Assembly (NCBI GenBank): GCA_907165135.1
Contig: OU015569.1
Span: forward strand, 12,462,501 to 12,526,500
DNA length: 64,000 nt
Direction: 5' to 3'
Origin: Oikopleura dioica
Lineage: Eukaryota > Chordata > Appendicularia > Copelata > Oikopleuridae
Shown here: positions 55,401 through 62,187 of the stretch, in pieces
Position numbering within the stretch: position 1 is the stretch's first letter
How the letters are laid out: each line of letters starts with the position of its first letter
Translations under genes and position numbers: made by a program
The notes under the pieces: generated by a model
Databases searched by the model: none
Seen by the model: the letters and a program-made list of their open reading frames with translations, nothing else
What the model was told of the DNA's origin: nothing

Positions 55401-57306
55401 ACGCTCATCAAGAAGCACATGATCAAATTCTCGCTTTTGATCGTCATCTTTGCAAACATGATCAAATTCGACAAAAGAATGCTTCCGAACTCGCTGGAGA
55501 ACTTGGCCAGTTTCTTGCAACTGTTCAAGTTCTCTATTCTTCGATCCTCTTCTTCCTCCAAGTTTGAAAACAAAAACGATTCAAGGAAGCATTGGCAATC
55601 GAGGAAGGAAATTCCAGATAACGCGGCAAGGGGCAGGGCGAAAAACTCGATCAGAAAGTTGAAAGTTCGAAAAGAATGAAACACTTTCAAAATCGCCGAA
55701 AACTAAAATGAGAGGAAAAATTGTTGAATACCAAAAATCGATCATTACCAAAATGTGCGTTGAAAAAACGGAGCACAAAAGCTCGATGCATCGCCCTCCA
55801 TTCCACCATAAATCCACAAGCTTCCGGAATCAGCGTAGCTAATGATCTTTTCGAGAACCCAGCTGAGACTTTTGATGATCATCTTTCCCGTGATATGTCT
55901 TCGAAAGAATATTGAATCAAGTAAAGGATGTTTTCTATTTTACCTTTGGAAGAAAATCGCAGCGACGAGATTGAGTAAAAGTAAATTGATGATGTTTAGT
56001 GGACGGATGTTTTGAGGAAATTCTAAACTAGATAATGAGGCTAGAATATTCATGGCTAAACCAAGAGCTTAGCTTAGCTCAGCGAAATTTCTGAAAAATA
56101 AATAGGTAATTAAACTCTGGGCTCGGCAACTTGTGTAGGAAACCTGAGCCAAGGCTGAAAGAAGTTTAGTGAAAAGCCGCGTAGCGGCTTTTAGTTACAA
56201 AGCCGCGAAGCGGCTTCGCGAATTAAAAGATTGATCCAGTCTTCAGTTCGTAGCTTAGCTTGCTTAGCCTACAACATTAGTAATTATGGGCACCCTCTGA
56301 AAGTTCATCTTATGAACTCTTTAGTAGAGAAAGGCTGAGGAGATTGATTCGTATGATTTGACGTATTTCTTCCTTCCAAGAATCATGTTTTACCTGTCAG
56401 GAAGAAGAGCAAAATGAGGCATGTGAATATATTTGAAGATTGAAGAATGAAATTTTTGTCGATTGACAATTCTAGCGTCGCAATCAAATAGGCTGCGATG
56501 GCGATGAGAATGAGGTTGATGACTATTGAGAAGACGAAAAAGGCTTCCTTGAGGCTTCCACTGATTTTCGTCTTCAAAAAGCTAGAGGCGATAGTGACGA
56601 GCTTGATACAAAATAAAAGGCCGGGGAAATAGGAAACTCTTCGATATGCTAGAAACAGAAACGACGCCCCGACTAAGCAGAGGAAGAGTGCTTTGCCGAT
56701 GATGACCAGTTGTGTTGGCGACTTAAGGGGGTAGGCGTTGATAATAGGGTTGTCTTGGAGACTTTTTTCTTCCTAAATTAACTCAGGGACACCATTATTT
56801 TGCTTACAAAAATTTACTGTGGACCTTTCTTATAGACTCTAATATAGGGATTTTATCAATTCTGGACGAATTCTAGAGCAGAAATCTTCTTCAAAAGAGC
56901 AGATTTTATCCAATAAAGGAACTATTTTATTATTTTTTGCTTTTAAATATTTCAAATTTCGGAAGTTTGATTGAAAAAATAAGGGTATCACTTCGTTAAT
57001 TCTCGGAGAAAATTGTCCTCGAAGATTAGCATTATCGACGCTTACCCCCTTTAGGATGATATTACGGGGCATTGCTGTGCACTTGTCTTGAACGCTGGAA
57101 ATGGCTCTCATGATTCTTCCAATTGGAGTTGGTTCCGTCGGATAATCGAATGACTGTGACTCCCAGGGCGTTGGAACGCCAGGAAGGGCTGTTCCGTTTT
57201 GCTGGAGAACAAGATCGTACGGCGAGGTCGACGGATTTTCGATGAAAATCGAGTCATCTCCGTTCTCCTCTTCTTCTTGGAGAGTATTTTGAGTTTCCTC
57301 GCTCAT
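46413..57306 (-). CDS. Multi-pass membrane protein, unrecognised, with an LTR element in an intron
   Basis: Minus-strand exons are 57306-57046, 56772-56394, 56022-55944, about 55899-55770, about 55708-55220, about 55043-54592, 46857-46642 and 46594-46413. The N-terminus is acidic and cytosol-like. Several hydrophobic segments follow (LVIIGKALFLCLVGASFLFL, VINLILIAIAAYLIATLEL, INLLLLNLVAAIFF, LIMCFLMSVFIHLLI). Then come a Cys-containing loop (CGKLTGSNLFFGN, CDCEGRVHW), another TM and an acidic Lys-rich tail. Exon 6 ends at a GTG|GTATGA donor and exon 7 begins after TTCTAG in matching phase, 7.7 kb away. The LTR element fills that intron. Exon 4 and 5 borders are uncertain. Family not recognised; a transporter or scaffold is possible. 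Confidence 0.6.
46901..47020. repeat. Family B copy beside the 5' LTR
   Basis: GATGACACCCTTATTTC on the left and AATAAGGGTATCACTGAGA on the right, inverse to each other. A third related end (AATAAGGATTTCATTATG) at 47050 directly abuts the LTR, so the retroelement inserted into or next to a family B cluster. Confidence 0.75.
47070..47504 (+). repeat. 5' LTR with TATA box
   Basis: TG...CA ends with short inverted TGTAGT/ACTACA. A TATATAA lies at 47370-47376, followed by a plausible start region about 30 bp on. A CGCGTGAAATATTCACCCGC-type near-palindrome and two CGCGTGAA/TTCACGCG boxes may bind host factors. Confidence 0.95.
47620..47796 (+). CDS. Small leader ORF of the retroelement
   Basis: ATG 47620 to TGA 47796, 58 codons, in a different frame from gag and ending before the gag ATG at 47844. 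The peptide is helical and charged. It could be a uORF or a real N-terminal piece joined to gag by frameshifting, since the gag frame is already open from about 47778. No family match. Confidence 0.35.
47844..49127 (+). CDS. Retroelement Gag-like protein with CCCH zinc finger
   Basis: 427 codons from ATG 47844 to TGA 49125-49127; the frame is open a further 22 codons upstream. Two related segments of about 26 residues occur (KLVDAGKISMNELEVLLTAF and KLVDTGKVSPAEIRLLVGAF), spaced by about 50. The middle is helical and capsid-like (SAWIRNMEIYGR... YKHEFENYMRG). The C-terminus carries C-x8-C-x5-C-x3-H (YCMKFLRDQKC... CKYIH), a CCCH finger instead of the usual CCHC knuckle. Pol continues in the same frame after the stop, in a UGA-CUA-G context. 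Confidence 0.85.
   Translation: MNETQQNANSEEAKNFLESENDGLIFAIERVRSASGMTVKKEEPRQNQTAPESNQTISEVSKLVDAGKISMNELEVLLTAFREQNAQDDRAQKEELVEPKPQLSENELTADILNIQKLVDTGKVSPAEIRLLVGAFREPDIRISSVPESRKGVTKKTSKSTPIKTPNVKVKSPKFDSSLPVSAWIRNMEIYGRVSNLDDESLITVALSSLLSEEEGSHIIESLTNEELCDWNSFKMRLLETLGKTRDHYKHEFENYMRGSDSFGVCMAKLSSYYKQGYDVTELRRTDEELLISRFCRAQDDKLQELLLREKGSLNMQSIVRRANELQRSLPKEKEVNFAIPQVALHENLEKKIESLTEIVQKMIKADSDRKKKNQPAKKRPSIDQEKTQGYCMKFLRDQKCSYGTKCKYIHDLENAPASVQEYAKNL
49125..52619 (+). CDS. Retroelement Pol: protease, reverse transcriptase, RNase H, integrase
   Basis: The frame is open from directly after the gag TGA to TGA at 52619, about 1,163 codons, in the same frame as gag. Protease has LVDTACS (DTA in place of DTG). 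RT has FDLHRGYWQL and the YIDD active site. RNase H has LVTDSSGSKIGG. Integrase has a His-His-Cys-Cys finger (HCITGHCG, CPTCIQ) and the DDE residues in HFDLVDY, TDNGAEL and QLERVHREIH. No chromodomain follows. No frameshift is needed, so expression by stop readthrough is likely. All key residues are present, so the enzyme set appears intact. Confidence 0.95.
52697..53020 (+). CDS. Retroelement accessory ORF, 107 aa
   Basis: ATG 52697 to TAA 53020, between pol and the 3' LTR. The product is basic, with Cys and His scattered and no membrane segment. Not recognised. Its place corresponds to accessory or third-ORF regions of Tor-type elements. Confidence 0.45.
   Translation: MKDHRTSDLPNYPTVAHEEGTFNKQCKFVKTLLDNSIKQVKCGQSSTLPLLLNIQLFNWPNEFLSYLRKCNCRARLWKTKLLEFQLALTICDNEENFSEIFKYKTSK
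53071..53253 (+). CDS. Retroelement small ORF, 60 aa
   Basis: ATG 53071 to TAA. Hydrophilic and Ser/Thr/Glu-rich. May be a leader or exon for the larger ORF that follows rather than a separate protein. Confidence 0.3.
   Translation: MSAAQLVNHKGVAIVKASSEEHTHRTSPVVTSQQQNPDGETPPSKCTDENSENGKTSAFI
53291..54040 (+). CDS. Third ORF of the retroelement, 249 aa
   Basis: ATG 53291 to TAA 54040, just before the purine tract and 3' LTR. Mostly helical in the middle (YLIKIEEALLKVAQN, then STTIEALLNWSYKALI-like helices), with an acidic C-terminal tail containing DQDQLDDQW. There is no signal peptide, no membrane segment and no Env-like Cys pattern, so it is not an evident envelope gene. The function is unknown; a nucleic-acid or assembly cofactor, or a transactivator, is possible. 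Confidence 0.65.
   Translation: MSGSRFGIIENIPYLQREDPKRRYIQFSLSFIIGFKVNLHCLRNEPKTRILREYLIKIEEALLKVAQNREFTFLASNLQVQGATTIEALLNWSYKALILRFSNINEEQSRTEIIKSFETEFYGKRSLWSAMANITPSELSSMTTRAEIVCYDYLNSLNIGNFKLCVAQGPMLTNSTSEQQNRNAEEVQSTSTACTRVDNVYFDQDQLDDQWINFIDGNNLNDPTPGFTSAFEQKARSNQMNDFPKRGCF
54056..54490 (+). repeat. 3' LTR
   Basis: Same length and, as read, the same sequence as the 5' LTR, including the 77-codon chance frame that both contain. It is followed by GCTATCTCCC of the host intron. Confidence 0.95.
56116..56160. repeat. Family A, solo left arm
   Basis: CTGGGCTCGGCAACTTGTG then AACCTGAGCCAAGG. The AP-1 core is lost (TGAGCCA). Two AGCCGCGTAGCGGCTTTT-type hairpins follow at 56175-56220. Confidence 0.75.
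56776..57001. repeat. Family B, full copy in first intron of the membrane gene
   Basis: ACTCAGGGACACCATTATTT at one end and AATAAGGGTATCACTTCG at the other, inverse. It makes up most of the 273-nt intron between exons 1 and 2. Confidence 0.8.
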
Positions 57307-57769
57307 GATACTTTGAAGAATTTGCTGAGCGGAGTAGCAACTTGCATCAAAGTAGCGCGCAGTTCTCTATTCTGTTCTTTTTCTTCAAATTTAATTCAAA
57401 TTCTAGCCGAGAAATTATCATATGATGTGATGCGGATCGAAGCACTGGGACCTCCCTCGTGATCTATTGATTTCTGACAGCTTCGTTTTAGATAAAGCAA
57501 GCAACTACCATCTTGGACTCAAAGTCACGTAGATACACATTCTACTACGAAGGCTGGCAGCTTCCCGAATCTTCTGAAAATACAGTAGCTGGCCAGATAG
57601 TTTCGTAAAGTTTTGTTTCCTTAATCTGTTCTCGATCCTTTTGTGCTCATAAATACTCATCTGGTGCGTCGATGTTCATTTCAAAATCGTTCACTTGAGA
57701 GATAAGTGGTGAGATAAATCTTCGACTTTACATATTTCTCACAAAATAAATCTTCAGGGAGCGTCAAAA
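57307..57769. other. Divergent promoter region
   Basis: Lies between the minus-strand membrane gene start (57306) and the plus-strand secreted protein gene (57770). No TATA box was noted. An AP-1-like core is absent. No other feature seen. Confidence 0.4.
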
Positions 57770-58405
57770 ATGAAGCTGTTTGATATTCTTCTTTCTGCTA
57801 CTGCTACTGTCGGAGTACAGGCGATGGATCAGCCTGCTGGGGGTGAAACTAGTGTCATCATGATCAATATGAATACAGCCAATATTCAGGTAATACCGGG
57901 AATTAGGGACTGGGAACTCTAAAGGGGGGACCGGGGGCCAAGCCCACTGGTTTAGGCCTTAGGTGGGTGGGGGTCCCGGGGCCGTTGCCCTCTGGGTTAG
58001 GTTTAGGGTTAGGGGCTGCTCGAATGATAACCCCCTACTACCGGTAATACAGTACAAAGGGCACGAAAGCAATTTTATTAGCGCCAAGAATTATTTTTTT
58101 GGTAGAAAAAAAGAGTCCTATTTTGGTTACTTTTGGTCCTAATTTCCGACTTTCAGATGAACATGGGCGACTTTTCCGGCTCCAGTGTGCCTGGACAAGA
58201 AGGCGAATCCACCCAAGTGAGCTGGATCGAAGGCCTGAGTAACGCGGACCGAGATACTCTTACTGAACTTCTGGCCAACGAGGAAGTCAACGCTGGGATG
58301 AAACTGCTCGTTGAGAAGCTGCCGGGTTTTTCGAGCTTCTACGACGCCCTCTATCCGGAAGAAACTGCTACTGAAGCGACTGGCACTGGAGGAATGGGCA
58401 AATGA
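57770..58405 (+). CDS. Small secreted protein, 122 aa
   Basis: Exons 57770-57889 and 58157-58405, phase 0. The N-terminal signal peptide is MKLFDILLSATATVGVQA. The mature chain begins Asp/Gln/Pro-rich, then Met/Asn-rich (VIMINMNTANIQMNMGDFSG), then an acidic helical segment and a Thr/Gly-rich tail. No cysteines, so not a disulfide-rich toxin or hormone type. The family is not recognised; it could be a house or mucus protein (inference). The intron donor coincides with the left end of a G-rich inverted-repeat element. Confidence 0.65.
57890..58050. repeat. G-rich inverted-repeat element filling an intron, telomere-like motifs
   Basis: The ends TAATACCGGGAAT and CTACTACCGGTAATA are inverse. 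Inside are long G runs (GGGGGGACCGGGGGCC) and GGTTTAGGGTTAGGGG, close to the TTAGGG telomere unit. The left end starts exactly at the splice donor. Confidence 0.7.
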
Positions 58406-58857
58406 AGACTTCGATGTGGGTTATTATGTCAATCTTCGAATAAACTCTTTGAAGAGAAAAGACTGTTGTCAAATTTCTTATCATAAAAATTTGCTGAAAT
58501 TGATAATTTTTTATTTTATTTTTTCTTTTTCCCTTCTTGATGTGGCTCTTTCTTACTTGAATAAAGCCGATTTCAGCAGTTACATCTTTTTCTAAGAAGA
58601 AAAGCACTTGAAAAATTGTAAAACTCGTCAAAAAAGAAGATTAAAAACAGAGTGCTTGTTACGAGTTGAACCGTCTCTGGAACGTGCCCCACTCGAATTG
58701 ACAAGCTTCTACTTTCGGGGCGGGCATACTTCGAATTCATTATACAACTGCGCCAGGACGGATTTGGGGGGAAGAAACGATAACTTTGCTAAAAAGTTCA
58801 TTTGCCAAAAAATTAATTTTGAGAATTAAGTGTTTTGAAATTAAGTGAACTTTCATC
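58406..58857. other. 3' flank of the secreted protein gene
   Basis: AT-rich, with AATAAA at about 58560. No gene seen. Confidence 0.4.
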
Positions 58858-59030
58858 TAGGCTCGGCAACCTGTGTAGAAAACCTGAGTCAGGGTCCAAA
58901 AATAAAAAATGAAAAGCCGCTTCGCAAAAATTTAAAAATAGATTAGATACAGTAAAATATGCGAGGCGGCTTTTTATTAAAGATTTTTTAGACCCTGACT
59001 CAGGTTTTCTACGCAGGTTGCCGTGCCGAG
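58858..59030. repeat. Family A, full copy
   Basis: GGCTCGGCAACCTGTG with CCTGAGTCAGGGTCC, mirrored by GACCCTGACTCAGG and CAGGTTGCCGTGCC. The loop holds AAAAGCCGCTTCGC paired with GCGAGGCGGCTTTT. Confidence 0.93.
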
Positions 59031-59629
59031 ATATTCATGCGACATGAACTTTTTTTTGCCCGAATAGTAAGGTCCGGTGTGTTATGTTAGTAGTGCCAAC
59101 TTCAAGGTCAATTTCTGTGGCTTTTTCTTTTCGATAGGTACAAATGGTAAATACATTTTTGTTGATTTTGATCTGAGCTATTCAAAAAATGATTAAAGAA
59201 TTTAAAAAAGGGCATTCTTCATCACTACAGGGGTCGGCAATTTTTGTGACATTTTTTACATAGTTCAGTTTTGAGGATTATATGCGACTTTAAAGAATTT
59301 GAAATATTTAGTTTCTTAAAAAATTAAGAACTAATTTCTTCGGCGGGGAAAATAATGTATTTTGACTATAAGCGCGCGAATTAAAAAAACCCTTAAATGT
59401 TATGAGATAAAACAGATGCACATCCTTGCTTGCGAATTGGGATCACGTGGCTTAAAATGTGTGTATACTGAAAACATAGGGAGATAAAAGCTTATTTTGG
59501 AGTAGATATCAGAAAAGAAGATGCTGCTTTTCGATTTCATTTGCAATAGCGATATCCTAATTTTTCTCTTTCATAAGACGTCTACTAGACAGTCTAAGTC
59601 AAAAAGACGAGATTGGTCTAAAAATACGC
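59031..59629. other. AT-rich intergenic, no gene seen
   Basis: Includes GGGGTCGGCAATTTTTG at 59229, a possible weak relic of a family A end. No supported frame. Confidence 0.4.
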
Positions 59630-59806
59630 CAAAATTTTGGGATGGTGTCTGGAACCGACAAAAAATTTCGACAAATTTTGCGCGGAAATTTTCAACCAAT
59701 CAGAAGCCTGGATTCAGCTCACCGGCCAATCAGCAGCCGAGTAGCCGCCCACGCAAAATTTGTCGAAATTTTTTGTCGGCTCCAGACACCATCCCAAAAT
59801 TTTGGG
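59630..59806. repeat. Family C element, copy 2 with long palindromic ends
   Basis: CCAAAATTTTGGGATGGTGT and its exact inverse ACACCATCCCAAAATTTTGG enclose GTCTGGAACCGACAAAAAAT and two CCAATCAG motifs, as in copy 1 at 38495-38649. CCAAAATTTTGG is itself a palindrome and may be the target or end signal. Confidence 0.9.
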
Positions 59807-60048
59807 AAAATTGTCACAGTCTAGTCACTAGACTAAGAAAAACTTAAAAATCTGAAAATAACTAATTATTGTTTAGCCAAAATCATCGCATAAATTCTTA
59901 TTTTTTCGATTTACAGTCGACTCTGGCAATTACGAGTAGCAGAATTACGAGTATTTTGACAAAAACCCGCCAATTTTGAAAACAAGGGATCATCGACCGA
60001 AAATAATTTTTTTCGAAAAAATTGAGAATGCTTGATTTTAATCATTAA

Positions 60049-60180
60049 CCCGCTAACAGGGTGGTCGATTTTGCCTACGCTTTTGCCTGTCTGTGATTGA
60101 GTGAAAACATGGATCCGGGCATGCGATTGGCAACTCATTTCCACGCGTGGCCGTGAGACGGCCACGCGCCTGTTACCGGG
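60049..60180. mobile_element. TTAA element nested in the pogo-like element
   Basis: The imperfect ends CCCGCTAACAGG and CCTGTTACCGGG are flanked by TTAA at 60045-60048 and 60181-60184. It includes GGGTGGTCGATTTT near its left end, as at the left end of the 5027-5698 element, so the two are probably related. A GGCCGTGAGACGGCC hairpin is inside. Confidence 0.7.
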
Positions 60181-60395
60181 TTAAATCTTTGGCTTAAGAG
60201 TCTCCGGCTCTTCAGATGGTTTTAAAGCAGCTTTAACAGATTGAAAATTTGCATTATTTTTTTTATGAAAGTCTCTGAATATTATTTTAATTTTTCGTTG
60301 ACAAAAAACTTTCCAAAGGGGTACGGTGGTAGCTTAGAGCCTTAGCTCTCTCCTGAAAAAAATTAAGGGTTTCCCTCAGCTTAAATCCCTGAAAA

Positions 60396-60467
60396 AGCTT
60401 GATCCTATCAACCTGATCTTTAACGGCCTGTAAGCTTGATTCTATCAACCTGATCTTTAACGGCATA
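60396..60467. repeat. 37-bp tandem duplication
   Basis: Two units start AGCTTGAT at 60396 and 60433 and both continue CTATCAACCTGATCTTTAAC. One substitution separates the first 30 bases. Confidence 0.9.
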
Positions 60468-61048
60468 TATTTCATTGAGGAGGTAGAACTAGATTTTTTG
60501 AACAACCGTGATTTTCGGGATCATCATAAGGGAAGCGGTTGTATTCGAGTGTTAAATTCGAGTTCCAATTAAATTAAGGGTGTAAATAAGATAGCTTCGG
60601 AGAAATACTAACTTCAAGGAGGCCCATTTTCGCAATTCTTGATGGAGGGTCTTTAAAAATGAAATCGAGAGAAAATCGAGCCAAATTTTCCAACTCGGAG
60701 AATTACGAGTATTTCACGAAATTCCCGACAAAAAAAGGCTCGTAATTGCCAGAGTCGACTGTAACTCATCGTTTAGTCTTAACTAGACTAAGACTACTGT
60801 CAGTAGCCTCATTAAGCCAGTTAAGGCTTAGATTAAGAACCTTACAGGGCTTGGAAAACCTCACGATAGCGAGAAGTTCAAATTTGAACCTTCTTATCCC
60901 GAATTCTTGCCGCTGCCTTACCCGCGTGGTGGACATAGGCACGTGGGATGAGAACCTTGCGCCAGATGCAAAACACGGGCGCCGCCCCGTACTCAGCGCC
61001 GCCGCCAGGTCAATAAGTCGAAAGCAGCTTGGGGCCTTCTACCTCCCC

Positions 61049-61056
61049 TATATAAG
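61049..61056 (+). promoter_or_regulatory. TATA box
   Basis: TATATAAG in a GC-rich promoter (GCGCCGCC upstream, GCGACGCCC downstream), 77 bp before the ATG of the next gene. Few other genes here show such a clear TATA. Confidence 0.7.
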
Positions 61057-61132
61057 CGACGCCCGCCCCACTTTTCACTCTTATCACTTTCTTTCCAAGC
61101 TAAGAAACAACTTAGCTCTGGTTTGAAAGAAA

Positions 61133-61564
61133 ATGAGAGAGCAGTTTTTGACGAGTTTTTTGGCTCTTCACGGGGCGAAATTCGCCCGCGCGGATTTCCA
61201 ATTCATTGAATTTTGGGAAGCGGCCGATGAGTACGCTTCCGAGCTCTTTTCAGCGCTAGGAGCAGCGAGCAAGAAGCACGCTTCCGCCTTCGAAAACAGA
61301 TATGAGCGAGCGAAACGAGCCGTCGAATTCTACCAGGACAGCGGCCCATGCGACTCGGGATTCACCAATCCAAGCTACGAGCCCGTCGAGATGAGGAGCT
61401 TCGACACTAGAGCCTCTCTAGCCACGAATTTGAACCAATTCGCGGATATGCTCGATGACTGGATCGACTCATACGCTTGCCTCGCTTCCCACAATCGTGT
61501 TGAGGGTAAGAAAATTCGAGTTCCTGAACGATCTGTCAAGGAAAGGTTCAAGCTGAGAAAATAA
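61133..61564 (+). CDS. Intronless orphan protein, 143 aa
   Basis: ATG 61133 to TAA 61564, GC-rich codons, preceded by a TATA box at a suitable distance. The product is mainly helical: a hydrophobic N-terminal helix (QFLTSFLALHGAKF), an Ala-rich second helix (ASELFSALGAASKKHASAF), a Pro/Tyr loop (NPSYEP), then another amphipathic helix and a very basic tail. Not recognised. Short intronless genes with a TATA box are often stage- or tissue-specific and highly expressed (inference). A GAGG|GTAAGA at 61503 could act as a donor. Confidence 0.65.
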   Translation: MREQFLTSFLALHGAKFARADFQFIEFWEAADEYASELFSALGAASKKHASAFENRYERAKRAVEFYQDSGPCDSGFTNPSYEPVEMRSFDTRASLATNLNQFADMLDDWIDSYACLASHNRVEGKKIRVPERSVKERFKLRK

Positions 61565-61628
61565 AACCAGATAAGAAAGGATAGAAATATTGAGGAAGGT
61601 TGCAGTTAGAATTGGTACAGGACGAATT

Positions 61629-61799
61629 CTTCTATAATATAGCTAGAATTGGTATGGTATCAAGCCTTTTTCTTGGTTAAGAATAAGGGTTAGGGGACTG
61701 GGAGTACCTATTGGAGGGTCACGGGGGGGCTGGGTTAGGCTTTAGGCCCTAAAGTTTAGGGTTAGGGATATCATACCAATTCCAGCTTAATTATAGAAT
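61629..61799. repeat. G-rich palindromic element with telomere-like motifs, second example
   Basis: The ends TTCTATAATATAGCTAGAAT and ATTCCAGCTTAATTATAGAA, with inner GGTATGGTATC and GATATCATACC, are inverse. The interior has AGGGTTAGGGGACTGGGAGT, a GGGGGGG run and AGGGTTAGGG. GACTGGGA, G runs and GGGTTAGG are shared with 57890-58050. Confidence 0.75.
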
Positions 61800-62187
61800 A
61801 ATTGGTCCTTATTTTCAACAATGTTATACGTAAATTGACAAATATATTTAATATCATACCATGGACCATGGTAGTAGATCATAAAAAAGGATGAATAATT
61901 GATAACGCTTAGCAGGGGTCCGGGGAAAGCCTATTGCTTTGGCTTTAGGTCCGAAAAATCTACGAAATAGACCTTTTTTAGCTATAAATTATATATTAGA
62001 TCATATAATGATGCTAAAGAAAATTTACGAAACAAAAAGTTGTTGATATAAGAAACTTGGCTACGTAATAACTTTTCATATATTTCTCTTAATTCTTATG
62101 TTTACTTTCAAAACGGATTAGACCAAACGCAATTCTTTGTCGTACCGATTAATTACAATTTGTATCACAATTTGAATCTTGAAAAAG
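61800..62187. other. AT-rich sequence upstream of CTLD-VWD exon
   Basis: A GGTCCGGGGAAAGCC fragment near 61918 echoes the G-rich elements. The missing 5' exon(s) of the next gene were not identified here. Confidence 0.4.

Larger units (their letters stand above)
59914..60761. mobile_element. Non-autonomous pogo/Tc1-mariner-like element
   Basis: The ends CAGTCGACTCTGGCAATTAC and GTAATTGCCAGAGTCGACTG are perfect inverses, flanked by TA on both sides (59912-59913 and 60762-60763). CAGTCGACTC-type ends with TA duplication are typical of pogo/Tigger elements. There is no transposase frame. It contains a nested TTAA element and a 37-bp tandem repeat. Confidence 0.85.

Noticed and set aside
340-59030. 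CRISPR-like array from the recurring CCTGAGTCAGG units
   Set aside because: Copies are dispersed, inverted pairs with variable loops, in a eukaryotic gene context.
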